A stretch of 64,000 nucleotides of DNA from Cyanophora paradoxa (Eukaryota; Glaucocystophyceae; Cyanophorales; Cyanophoraceae). How positions within the stretch are numbered: position 1 is the stretch's first letter; every line of letters starts with the position of its first letter. Below are positions 18,877 through 28,200 of this stretch, piece by piece. The position numbers and the translations under genes are program-made. The notes under the pieces were generated by a model. That model saw only the letters and a program-made list of their open reading frames with translations. It ran no database searches and had not been told where the DNA came from. The stretch lies in the NCBI GenBank assembly GCA_004431415.1, contig QPMI01000461.1, positions 20,364 to 84,363 on the forward strand. The letters run 5' to 3'.

Positions 18877-21800
18877 ATGCCCCGCCAAACTAATCGACTC
18901 ATCAAAGAAAAGAAAAATGAAATTATCGGATTGTTAGGAACTCTCTTAGTAACCGGTGAGATTACCGAAGCGGAATTCGATAGAGAAGCCGCCATTTTAG
19001 ATAGAAGACCACGATTAGGTCAACTCACAGAAATAGCAAATGATCTTTATGATCGTATGCAGAGAATGGAGGAATTTATGGGTGAAGGACAAAGATTAGG
19101 AGCAATTGACCCGGACATTGAAGATGGACAAGCAATGAATCAAGCGTATTCATGGTTAACTTATCGCGCCCGAAACGAAGTAGTTGTAGATGCTATCGAT
19201 TTTCTTGAAAGAATCGCACCAAGTCTACCGCAACGCATTAAAACCCGCTTAGATCAACTAAGAGCGGTTAAGGTTCGTCTAACTTTCGTTTGTAGATTTA
19301 CCAAAGTTGCAAATCCTCGAATCTTTATAACGAAATTCATACATAGCGATTATTTTGTAATCACTAAATCCCGTAACATTAACACCGAAGTCCGTAAAGC
19401 ATTACAGAAAATGCAAGAAGAAATGATCCAAGTAGATAGTTACCGTTTACAACGCATCGAAATACTTAGAGGTGTCATTATGTCATATGCGCCGGTTGGC
19501 GGTTGTTATTTCGCAACTCCCGAATGGATCGCATCTAAAAAAGCTACAGTAAACGTAAAAAATATCGATGGACAAGATTGTTTTAAATATGCTATTTTGG
19601 CTTACCTACATCGAAAGGATATAAACAAACACAAGAGTAATGAACCTTATCAATATCGCAGATGGTTAAACGAACTCAATTTTGACGGTATTCAGTTCCC
19701 GGTAGCATGTGATGCTGAGGTAATCGATCGTTTCGAAGAATTGAACCCGGAACTCTCTATTAATATTTACGGTGCTGATAATGAGAAACAGTGTTTTTAT
19801 CCTCTTCATCAATCAAGTAACCCAAGACGAAAGACCAAGATTAACCTTTTACTCATCGAAAACACCGAAGACGATAGGGGACACTACATTACAATCATGT
19901 CATTTAGTCGTCTTTTAAAGACCACTTTCGATAAAGCATGTGATGGGCGCATTTACTATTGTGAAACCTGTCTATCGCGTTTCAGAACTCAGGAGAAATT
20001 AGACCTACATATAGAAGCAAACCGCTGTATCGATTGGAGGGAGAGCAAAGGCAAATGTCCGAAGCCCGGAAGTACAATAGAATTCGGTCTACAACATCTA
20101 CGTAAAACGGTCTGGCTCCCTGTGATCTGTTATGTTAAAATTGAAGATCATTCGGTAGCAATAGATGCACTGAGAAGTAAAAGAGAGATTAAAGCAGTCT
20201 CACTGAGAGTGATTATGGGTGAAGAAATGAAACTATACCATTTTGAAGGAAATGATCCACTCAGTTCTTTATTTGCAACTCTACAAGAGATCAGACCCGA
20301 AGTAATTGAAACGCTTTTTAGAAATATCCCAATGCATCCACTCACAGAAGATCAAAAGGCGGAATACAAGATAACAAAACACTGTTATATTTGTTCTCAG
20401 AGATTCACCCACGAAAACTTCCCGGTTCGCGATCATTGTCACCAATCTGGTGATTTTATCGGCAAAGCATGCCGAAACTGTAACCTTCACCGCCGAATCT
20501 CAAAACAAAGCAAAGTAGCTATCGTGGTTGATAAAATGGATGAATGTGGACACGGGATATTCCGCAAGATCGCACAACAAGACGATAAACTACGTGTGGA
20601 AATTTTAAGCAAGAACTTTAATCAATACCTATCCCTTCAATGGGGTATGTGGAAATTCATAGATGCATCACATTTTATGGATTTCCAAAGTGAGAATGTC
20701 GATGATCTTATGTCTAAATTCGAGAATTTCCGTAAACTTGCATATTCTCAATATGGATTAGATCCCGCACATTACGTTAGCGCACCTGGTTTATCCTGGG
20801 ACGCAATGCTTAGACACACAAAAGTAAAGATTGAACTTATCGATGATGTAGAGAAATACGAATTTATTGAGAAAGCCATTCGCGGTGGATTTGCAACCAT
20901 GCCCACACGATATGCAAAGGTAGAAGAACCCGATGATCACATAGTATTGTTGGACGCGAATAATCTTTACGGTTATGCACTTAGCCAACCACTACCGATT
21001 GGAGATTATCGATGGGAAGAGATCACAGAGGCACTTAAAGAGGTTGAAGGGCGAAGCGCATTTATTGAAGTTGATCTTGAATACCCGACATTCCTTGAAG
21101 ATCATTATGATTTCCCACTCATTGTGAATAAAGAATTGATTACCAAAGATATGCTCGGAGATTATCAACGAAAACTATTAGATTTGACGGGCGAAAAGAT
21201 TAGCAAAGACCCCAAACTCACAGCGTCTTTTACACCTAAATATAAGTACGTGATTGCTCGACCTCTTCTTAACTACATCGTCGAAAAAGGTGTAATAATT
21301 ACTAAGATACATAAAGTTCTCTCATTTGCAACCTCACCATTCATGAAATCTTATATTGGTCTTAATACTCTACTACGCCACGAATCAACTAACAATTTCG
21401 AAAGTGACTTTTTCAAACTAATGAACAATGCAATTTATGGGAAATGTTTGGAATCTTGTAGGGGTCGCTCAACTGTCAAGATCGCTAACAGCGAGAAATT
21501 GTGTAAGAAATACGCAGCAAGTCCGCTTATCAAGGCAACAAATGTAATAAACGAAAATGCGGTTGCCTTTGAGATGTATTCGAAGCATGTAAACTTAGAT
21601 AAACCCGTAGCAATTGGCGCTTTCGTTTTGGATTTCGCGAAACTACATAATTATCAATTCTTCTATGATGTGATCAGGAAGAAATGGGATTCAGCTAAAC
21701 TACTATTTCATGATACCGATTCGTTTTGTTTGTTCCTAAAAACCAAGAATCTCAATGAAGATATGAAAGCAATAGGTGAACATCTCGATAGAAGTAACTA

Positions 21801-22158
21801 TGATAAATCACATCCTCTAATGAATATTGAGAATCGCATGGTACCTGGTAAATATAAAAATGAGTTTCCAAATGCGAAGATCGTAGAGTATGTAGGTCTG
21901 AGATCGAAACTTTACGCTTTCAGAACTGAGACCAACGAAAAAGTAAAGATGTCGGGGACTTCTTCGAAAGAAGTTCACTTTGACGATTTTAAGAAATGTC
22001 TATTTGAAGGCATCACAAAAACAGTAACAGTAAGAAACAAGCAACGACAAGACCACAACTTATATGACTTGGAGAGCAGAAGGGTGGCTCTAAACCAACT
22101 CGATAGCAAACGGAAAATATTTGACGACGGCATTCACAGTTTCCCATTTGGTGTCTGA
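18877..22158 (+). CDS. Protein-primed family B DNA polymerase (pPolB)
   Basis: 1093 residues, starting after TTTATAATAAAG. An N-terminal region of about 240 residues has no recognised domain. A C2H2-type zinc finger CETCLSRFRTQEKLDLHIEA begins at about 362. An HNH/endonuclease VII-like zinc module lies at about 503-545 with VRDHCHQSGDF and CRNCNLHRR. Exonuclease-region remnant MWKFIDASHFMDF. Polymerase motif A is DANNLYGYALS (Asp693), motif B KLMNNAIYGK (847-856) and motif C HDTDS (945-949). The D...NLYG and KxxxNxxYG signatures with large insertions are those of Polinton/adenovirus-type protein-primed polymerases. It would replicate the linear genome from its ends; the terminal protein is not identified and could lie in the N-terminal region. 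Confidence 0.93.
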   Translation: MPRQTNRLIKEKKNEIIGLLGTLLVTGEITEAEFDREAAILDRRPRLGQLTEIANDLYDRMQRMEEFMGEGQRLGAIDPDIEDGQAMNQAYSWLTYRARNEVVVDAIDFLERIAPSLPQRIKTRLDQLRAVKVRLTFVCRFTKVANPRIFITKFIHSDYFVITKSRNINTEVRKALQKMQEEMIQVDSYRLQRIEILRGVIMSYAPVGGCYFATPEWIASKKATVNVKNIDGQDCFKYAILAYLHRKDINKHKSNEPYQYRRWLNELNFDGIQFPVACDAEVIDRFEELNPELSINIYGADNEKQCFYPLHQSSNPRRKTKINLLLIENTEDDRGHYITIMSFSRLLKTTFDKACDGRIYYCETCLSRFRTQEKLDLHIEANRCIDWRESKGKCPKPGSTIEFGLQHLRKTVWLPVICYVKIEDHSVAIDALRSKREIKAVSLRVIMGEEMKLYHFEGNDPLSSLFATLQEIRPEVIETLFRNIPMHPLTEDQKAEYKITKHCYICSQRFTHENFPVRDHCHQSGDFIGKACRNCNLHRRISKQSKVAIVVDKMDECGHGIFRKIAQQDDKLRVEILSKNFNQYLSLQWGMWKFIDASHFMDFQSENVDDLMSKFENFRKLAYSQYGLDPAHYVSAPGLSWDAMLRHTKVKIELIDDVEKYEFIEKAIRGGFATMPTRYAKVEEPDDHIVLLDANNLYGYALSQPLPIGDYRWEEITEALKEVEGRSAFIEVDLEYPTFLEDHYDFPLIVNKELITKDMLGDYQRKLLDLTGEKISKDPKLTASFTPKYKYVIARPLLNYIVEKGVIITKIHKVLSFATSPFMKSYIGLNTLLRHESTNNFESDFFKLMNNAIYGKCLESCRGRSTVKIANSEKLCKKYAASPLIKATNVINENAVAFEMYSKHVNLDKPVAIGAFVLDFAKLHNYQFFYDVIRKKWDSAKLLFHDTDSFCLFLKTKNLNEDMKAIGEHLDRSNYDKSHPLMNIENRMVPGKYKNEFPNAKIVEYVGLRSKLYAFRTETNEKVKMSGTSSKEVHFDDFKKCLFEGITKTVTVRNKQRQDHNLYDLESRRVALNQLDSKRKIFDDGIHSFPFGV

Positions 22159-22343
22159 TATACTTGTTCAATACTTCTCTTTTTATTTTTGCGATCCCCA
22201 AGAAGTAATAAACCTCGGATCAGATGTAATAACCATATGCACTTTAACCCCGGGTCTGTCCGTGCAATCTCAAAGTAATTTGGTATCGGGTGTTCTGTCC
22301 AAACCGGATTATCCATTATTAATATATTGAAAATAAAGTAAAG

Positions 22344-23642
22344 ATGCCCTCAGCACAGATTGGTTTAAGAGCAACTCCAAAAATCGTAAAGAAAAGTTTA
22401 AAAGATGATCAAGGTTTCACACTACCTATAACCATTCCCGTCGAAGAAAAGAACACACGAATCTTAAAGAAGTCTGAGATGGTTAAAGAACTGATCCCGA
22501 AAGCATTACCTACTGAGACTGTAACGAAAGAATCAAAGATCGCGAAGAAATTCTATGATCCGCGCACCGGTTATAAAGGTTTTGGTGCAATGAGAAAAGA
22601 ACTTCCAGAGGAAAACTACAAGAAGATGAAAGAATGGTATGATAAACAGGAAGTCGTTCAGATTAACGCGCCAACCCTTTCAAGAAAGAGAGACCCAATG
22701 ATACCAATTAGGCAACCTCTCGATACCTACGTAATCGATCTTCTGTTTTTTCCGGCTTATAAGAAACAAAACGACGGTTACGATACATTTATGTCCGCGA
22801 TGGAATCAACGCTTAGAACGGGTTTTATCATTCCAATGAGAGATAAGAGCGCAATTACGGCTCTTTCAGCGTTTCAGCAACTACAACAAAGAGTTCCGCG
22901 ACCAATTGTACGCGTTCAAAGCGATAGTGGAAGCGAATTTACAAATACAATGTTTACCTCATACCTTGCTAAAAAGTTCATCGATCATCAGATTAGCGAT
23001 GTCGCAGATCATCGCAGCCAAGGTAGAATCGAAGCGTTTAACAAGCAGATCAAACGATTGATCACGAACTATTGCATCGCAAACAACACCGCGCGTTTCT
23101 TCGATGTATTGGGTGACATAGAGTATAATTATAATCATACTGTCCATTCAGCGACTAAAAGAAAACCCGCAGAAACCACAGATGAGCATTATAGAGAAAT
23201 TATAGGTTTAGAAGATGAAAAGTTTAAGAAGTCGATGGCTTACTTAGATGGTATCAAACAGGGTATGTTTGTGAGAGTGAGAATAGAAAAGAATCCGTTC
23301 GCTAAACAGGGTGTCAATTGGTCGCGAATCGTCTATACTGTTGAAGGTCGTGAAGGTTTCAAGTTCAGATTACGAAATCCAAATGGTGAAATTGTCGAAG
23401 GGAGGTTTGCTTTCCACGAACTGTTACCGATTACAGGTGTTGAATACCACGAAGTACCAACAGTGGATGCACTCAAACAAGCAAAAGAAGAAGCACGGGT
23501 TGATTCGGCGATTCGTAAGGAAGGCATCGAAAAAGCGGATGATGTCCCAGAAGAACCGCTTTTACAAGAAAGATTAAAGAAAAAAAACAAAGTAACAAGA
23601 GAATTAAAGAAACTTACAATTAATGGAACTGAAAAACTCTAA
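22344..23642 (+). CDS. Retrovirus-type (rve) DDE integrase
   Basis: 432 residues, starting after ATAAAGTAAAG. The catalytic triad is visible: Asp132 (TYVIDLLFF), Asp194 (VQSDSGSEF) and Glu230 (QGRIEAFNKQIKR), giving the D-D-35-E spacing of Polinton c-integrases. There is a basic N-terminal arm of about 110 residues, without a clear HHCC zinc motif, and a C-terminal SH3/chromo-like region (GMFVRVRIEKNPF ... WSRIVYTVEG). The predicted 6-bp target duplication is found at the element ends. Its last 4 bp overlap the end of the convergent patatin gene. Confidence 0.93.
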   Translation: MPSAQIGLRATPKIVKKSLKDDQGFTLPITIPVEEKNTRILKKSEMVKELIPKALPTETVTKESKIAKKFYDPRTGYKGFGAMRKELPEENYKKMKEWYDKQEVVQINAPTLSRKRDPMIPIRQPLDTYVIDLLFFPAYKKQNDGYDTFMSAMESTLRTGFIIPMRDKSAITALSAFQQLQQRVPRPIVRVQSDSGSEFTNTMFTSYLAKKFIDHQISDVADHRSQGRIEAFNKQIKRLITNYCIANNTARFFDVLGDIEYNYNHTVHSATKRKPAETTDEHYREIIGLEDEKFKKSMAYLDGIKQGMFVRVRIEKNPFAKQGVNWSRIVYTVEGREGFKFRLRNPNGEIVEGRFAFHELLPITGVEYHEVPTVDALKQAKEEARVDSAIRKEGIEKADDVPEEPLLQERLKKKNKVTRELKKLTINGTEKL

Positions 23643-25198
23643 TTTCTAATAAATGAACCCGTCACATCAACTCTCATAGTTGGAGCATTTACATATACTA
23701 ATGGATAAATACGAATATATTTAATTCTCAAAGAATAACGTATATTAAATACATCGTTAATTATAAGCGGGAAACCTGTAGCATATGATACATCCCCAGA
23801 GTTATCAGCATTATTTATATTTTCACACACAAAGATTCTATTTACACCATCAGATTTAATGAATGACCATGTTAAACCATCTTGCGATGTCGCAACATTG
23901 AACGTCTTAATAAAGGCAGTTGTTATACCTGAACCATACGCAATTATAGAAGCGACCTCAAATGTATATGGAAAAGCAATTTGCAAATATTCAGTTGGCG
24001 TTTCCCATACTCCGTTAATGGCGGATGCATTCGCTTCCCATCCAGTTAATGATGGGCGGGCTTTAAATGCTTCTTTTCCGAATTTTGCAGAAGAAGCGGT
24101 AAACGCATTATCTGACAGAAAATACCAATTAGCATCGATGGGAGGTATGTTATTTAGAGTGGATGATACATACGATCTGACAGGGTTCTTAATCTCGTAG
24201 TTTGTTACAAGTAACTCACAGAGTCTATTTATCATAGCGTCATTTGCAGCAATATACGACTCAGTGAATGTGAGCATTTCAGGTATCTTAGAAGTATCAT
24301 CAAGTGATCGAACTATATCATTTGGAAGCGGAACAGAAAGGCGATAATATCTATTATATCCTTGGTCAAGATTTGGAGGTAGTAATTCTTCCATCTTATC
24401 AAGAGCCGATAGTTCGCTTGCAGCCATTAGCATATTAATTAATGGGCTTCCTTCTGTTGAAGCAATCCATGAAAGAATACCCCAGCTATTCACAGTCTCA
24501 TAAGCATATCCGAAATATTCAGATTCTAAATTAGCATCCACTTCACCACAAGAGATACTTATAACTATAATTTCATCATCATCATTATAAATCTTTTTTG
24601 CATGACTATAACCGCATAAACTTGGGTTATTGTTTCCTGAAATTGCGCCATCAATCAGAGAAGCAATTACACCATTATTGAAATCTACAATACTTACAGG
24701 TGAAAAATATGTGGGAGCAGCAGATGTTGCACGCGCTACTATTTTATTCGGCAAAAAATTGTACTTGTTATCGTTTGTTATAAATATTGGTTTCATATAT
24801 TGAGTATCAAAAGATGTAATCACAATGTCTTTTAGAGAATCTCTTATAAGCGATTCACCAGTAACTGAGTAAATCGCACTTTCCAATGGCGCAACATCAT
24901 ATTTCGTATTAAAAAGGGCATTTTCAATGATATTTCGCGGATTCGCAAAAATTAACGGTAGTTGTGTTAGATATATATTATGCAAATCGTTAGCGGTTAG
25001 TTTCGGTTCATAGGGCATCTCAGGATGTCTGATGTTTAACCCAATAGCAATTATACCACCTGTGGATGTTCCGCTTACAAGATCGACAAGATTTATTATA
25101 CGTCTACCAGTTCTATTTTCAATTTCTGTTAGTAACCTTGTTATGATGATACCACGCGCACCCCCGCCAGACAACGCTAAAACGATCTTTTGAGGCAT
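23639..25198 (-). CDS. Patatin-like phospholipase with discoidin-like C-terminus
   Basis: 519 residues from MPQKIVLALSGGG. I reject the start 20 codons upstream because ATAAAGTAAAG directly precedes this ATG. Anion hole GGGARG (11-16), nucleophile motif GTSTG with Ser45, and catalytic Asp183 in LIDGA: the complete patatin Ser-Asp dyad. A helical middle follows, then a strand-rich C-terminal 140 residues (LTGWEANASAINGVWET ... ITTAFIKTFNVATSQDG) resembling an F5/8-type C (discoidin) sugar- or lipid-binding domain. The patatin family hydrolyses acyl lipids. A lipase fused to a ligand-binding domain next to the fibre genes suggests membrane breach at entry or release; this is inference. Its 3' end overlaps the integrase end by 4 bp and the 5' end lies 49 bp from the fibre gene. 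Confidence 0.88.
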   Translation of the reverse strand: MPQKIVLALSGGGARGIIITRLLTEIENRTGRRIINLVDLVSGTSTGGIIAIGLNIRHPEMPYEPKLTANDLHNIYLTQLPLIFANPRNIIENALFNTKYDVAPLESAIYSVTGESLIRDSLKDIVITSFDTQYMKPIFITNDNKYNFLPNKIVARATSAAPTYFSPVSIVDFNNGVIASLIDGAISGNNNPSLCGYSHAKKIYNDDDEIIVISISCGEVDANLESEYFGYAYETVNSWGILSWIASTEGSPLINMLMAASELSALDKMEELLPPNLDQGYNRYYRLSVPLPNDIVRSLDDTSKIPEMLTFTESYIAANDAMINRLCELLVTNYEIKNPVRSYVSSTLNNIPPIDANWYFLSDNAFTASSAKFGKEAFKARPSLTGWEANASAINGVWETPTEYLQIAFPYTFEVASIIAYGSGITTAFIKTFNVATSQDGLTWSFIKSDGVNRIFVCENINNADNSGDVSYATGFPLIINDVFNIRYSLRIKYIRIYPLVYVNAPTMRVDVTGSFIRN

Positions 25199-25247
25199 CT
25201 TTACTTTATTCAAATTTAATAAATCTCTATATGTAGAGCATGCAGGG

Positions 25248-28200
25248 ATGAGTTTCAATTATCCAGCAAATTTACAAACAATAAGTGGTGGTAAAACAAA
25301 CCCGAAACATGTGAATTTCGATAATATTACCATCAAAGGGTCGGCTTCTATCGATCAGAGCGCCGATAAACCCAGTAAGACACAAGCCAGAGAACATGCT
25401 TTATCGCTGAATCAAACAGATCCAGACAAAGAAGATGTTAGCATTGCTTTCAGTTTGGGCAATGTTAAAAAAAACGCGGTTGCGGAAATCAAAGCAACAA
25501 GAAGGCAACGAAAACTTAAAACAAGTAAAACCCATCCCGATATTCCCACACGTTTCGATAGCGGGCGATTAATTTTTAATGTACAAGATGAGAAAGGTAA
25601 ACAAAATACAGGTCTAAGAATTTATAATGAAGGTAGCACACCAATTGTCGAGTCATCAGAAATCTTACAAATAGGTTCTTTTCCTAATGCAAATCAAGTA
25701 TGTATCACAAATGATGTTTACCCAAAAGACATAACTTATGATTTTGCGAAAAATGAACCTTTTGGATTCTTTACTCCGAAAGACGTTCATGAAAAAAAAC
25801 CATCAATAACCATAAATAGTAGTCCCACTCAACCAGTAGCGATTCATCTACATCCCGATCTTGTCGAAATGGATCGACATTTACTACCTTTGTTTTCAAA
25901 CACAAAAGATCTTGGTATTAGAACCCGACAGTGGCGAAATATTCACGGTAGCAACGTGTATGCAAATGGCGAGAAACTTGTTAGTGAGAAAACGATAAGA
26001 GAAATATTTGAACATTACGGACCTGTTCCAGTTCCATTTCCGTTACCATGGGATCCACCAGATCTTACACCAAAAAAACAACCCGGAAGAGAATACACAG
26101 CTGATGAAACGGTTGCGTTTGGTCAACATTTAGTTAGTTGGGAAAAAGTTTATAATAAACCAGTTTTTAAAGATTACAAACCGCCCGCTGAGGAACTCTT
26201 AGCACCAGATATTAATGTAATCCCTCTCGAACATAAAGAATGTGAAGACGTGGAAGAATTGCCGGATGGATTTGATCCTAACCATATGTTATATGATCGT
26301 TACGAACCTTTCGATGAACAACTTTTACCAGATGGATTAAATCCACCTAACATAGATTACGAACAACCACATATACCAGATGAAGAGTTATTACCAGACG
26401 GATTACAGCCGGGTTTTTTCGATTTTACCGTAGATTGGAGGGATATTATTAACAAACCCGAAACATTTCCACCAGATCCACACGAACACGAATGGGAAGA
26501 CATTTTAAACAAACCGGAAAGATTTCCGCCCACAGAGCATCGCCACGATTGGGAAGATCTCGATAACATACCGCCAGAGTTTCCACCAGAAGACCATAGG
26601 CATAATTGGGACGAAATCGATGAGCAACCTACTTTCGCATCGGCAGGAAATATATTAACAGATTTCCAACATGGCGTAAGTCTCTACCGAAACATAGAAA
26701 TCGAAGAAAGATTACAATTAAATGACCACTACCTTAATCGCATGGGAATAGAAGCAGGCACAGGAATGGAAGCCGAATTATACATTAGACCACCCAGAAG
26801 AGAAGGGATTTTACCAATCAATGGTAATTTTGGGCTGTATGAGACAAAACCCGGAATTTATCTAACAAGTTACTACCCTGAGGACATCCCGATGACAGAA
26901 GTATTACCTCCGATACCGTCACTTCCATTAGATCCAAACAGTTACGATAACAAAGATGCAGCAATACAAATTAATGTAACAGATGTTAGCGATTTTGACC
27001 AATCGAGACCAAAATTAGTATTTACTCGGGAGCGTCTTTTACCTAATACTTTTATAGGAGATCGAGATGACTATAAGAGATGTGAGATAGCATGGATTAA
27101 AACAAATTATAATGATGGAGTTGGTGAAGGTTTATTAGAAATCAATCAAAGAGCAAGCGCCAAAAACATACACAATGAAGATATATCGAGAGTGGTAACA
27201 GAGGATTATTTAGAACATCAAGGATACATTGATGAAGGCGAACTTACTAATATTCTTTCATTATTCGTGATAAAAAATGATACAAACCTTACAGTCACAA
27301 GTAACATTTACACCAGCAACATTTCAGCAAGTAACATTTACACAAGTAACCTATGGGCGAGTAACATTTACACCAGCAACATTTCAGCAAGTAACATTTA
27401 CACAAGTAACCTTTGGGCAAGTAATCTTTATTCCAGCAACTTAGTCGTCGATTATTTGACTGTGAATATAGAAGCAAACCTTCCACATCATCCTACTTCT
27501 AATGTTGTTTTAGATTGGATAGCAAACCACACCCATACCAAAGATGAGATCGAGGATTTTGCCCATAGGCACATGTGGAGCGAAATAGATGACCAGCCTA
27601 AGTTTGCATCAGCAGGTGATGTATTCGACACCACACATGGTGTTACTCTCTACCAAAGTAATACCATACCAGAGAGATTACGATTAGATGAATATTATGT
27701 GAATAGAAAAGGAATAGATGCAGGTACCACAATGGAAGGTGAATTATACATCAGACCCCCCACAAGAATGCAGATGATTGCAGCAGGCGGAAATTTCGGT
27801 TTGATGGACACCAAACCAGGTATCTATTTAACCAGTTACTATGCTGATGACATCCCAATGACAGGAGGTTTAGTATCTCTACCATCTGATCCAGTCAACT
27901 ATGATGACAAAGATGCAGCAATCCAAATTAATGTTACTGATGTAAGTGACTTAGATAGTTCAAGACCCAAATTAATATTCAGCAGAGAGAGATTGTTACC
28001 AAATGCTCTTATTGGAAATCGAGATGACTACAAGAGATGCGAGATATCATGGATAAAAACAAATTATAATGATGGAGTTGGTGAGGGTCTCTTAGAAATC
28101 AATCAGAGAGCCTCAGCGAAAAACATCCACAATGAAACAATTTCAAGAATTGTTACAGAAGATTACCTACAAGCCCAAAACTACATAGATGAAACAGAAC

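Noticed and set aside
23639-25258. Bacterial origin of the patatin gene from recent host contamination
   Set aside because: It shares the AT box, base composition and tight 4-bp overlap of its viral neighbours, so it belongs to the element.
27290-27440. CRISPR-like spaced repeats in the fibre gene
   Set aside because: The repeats are in-frame coding (SNIYTSN units), without unique spacers or cas genes, in a eukaryotic context.
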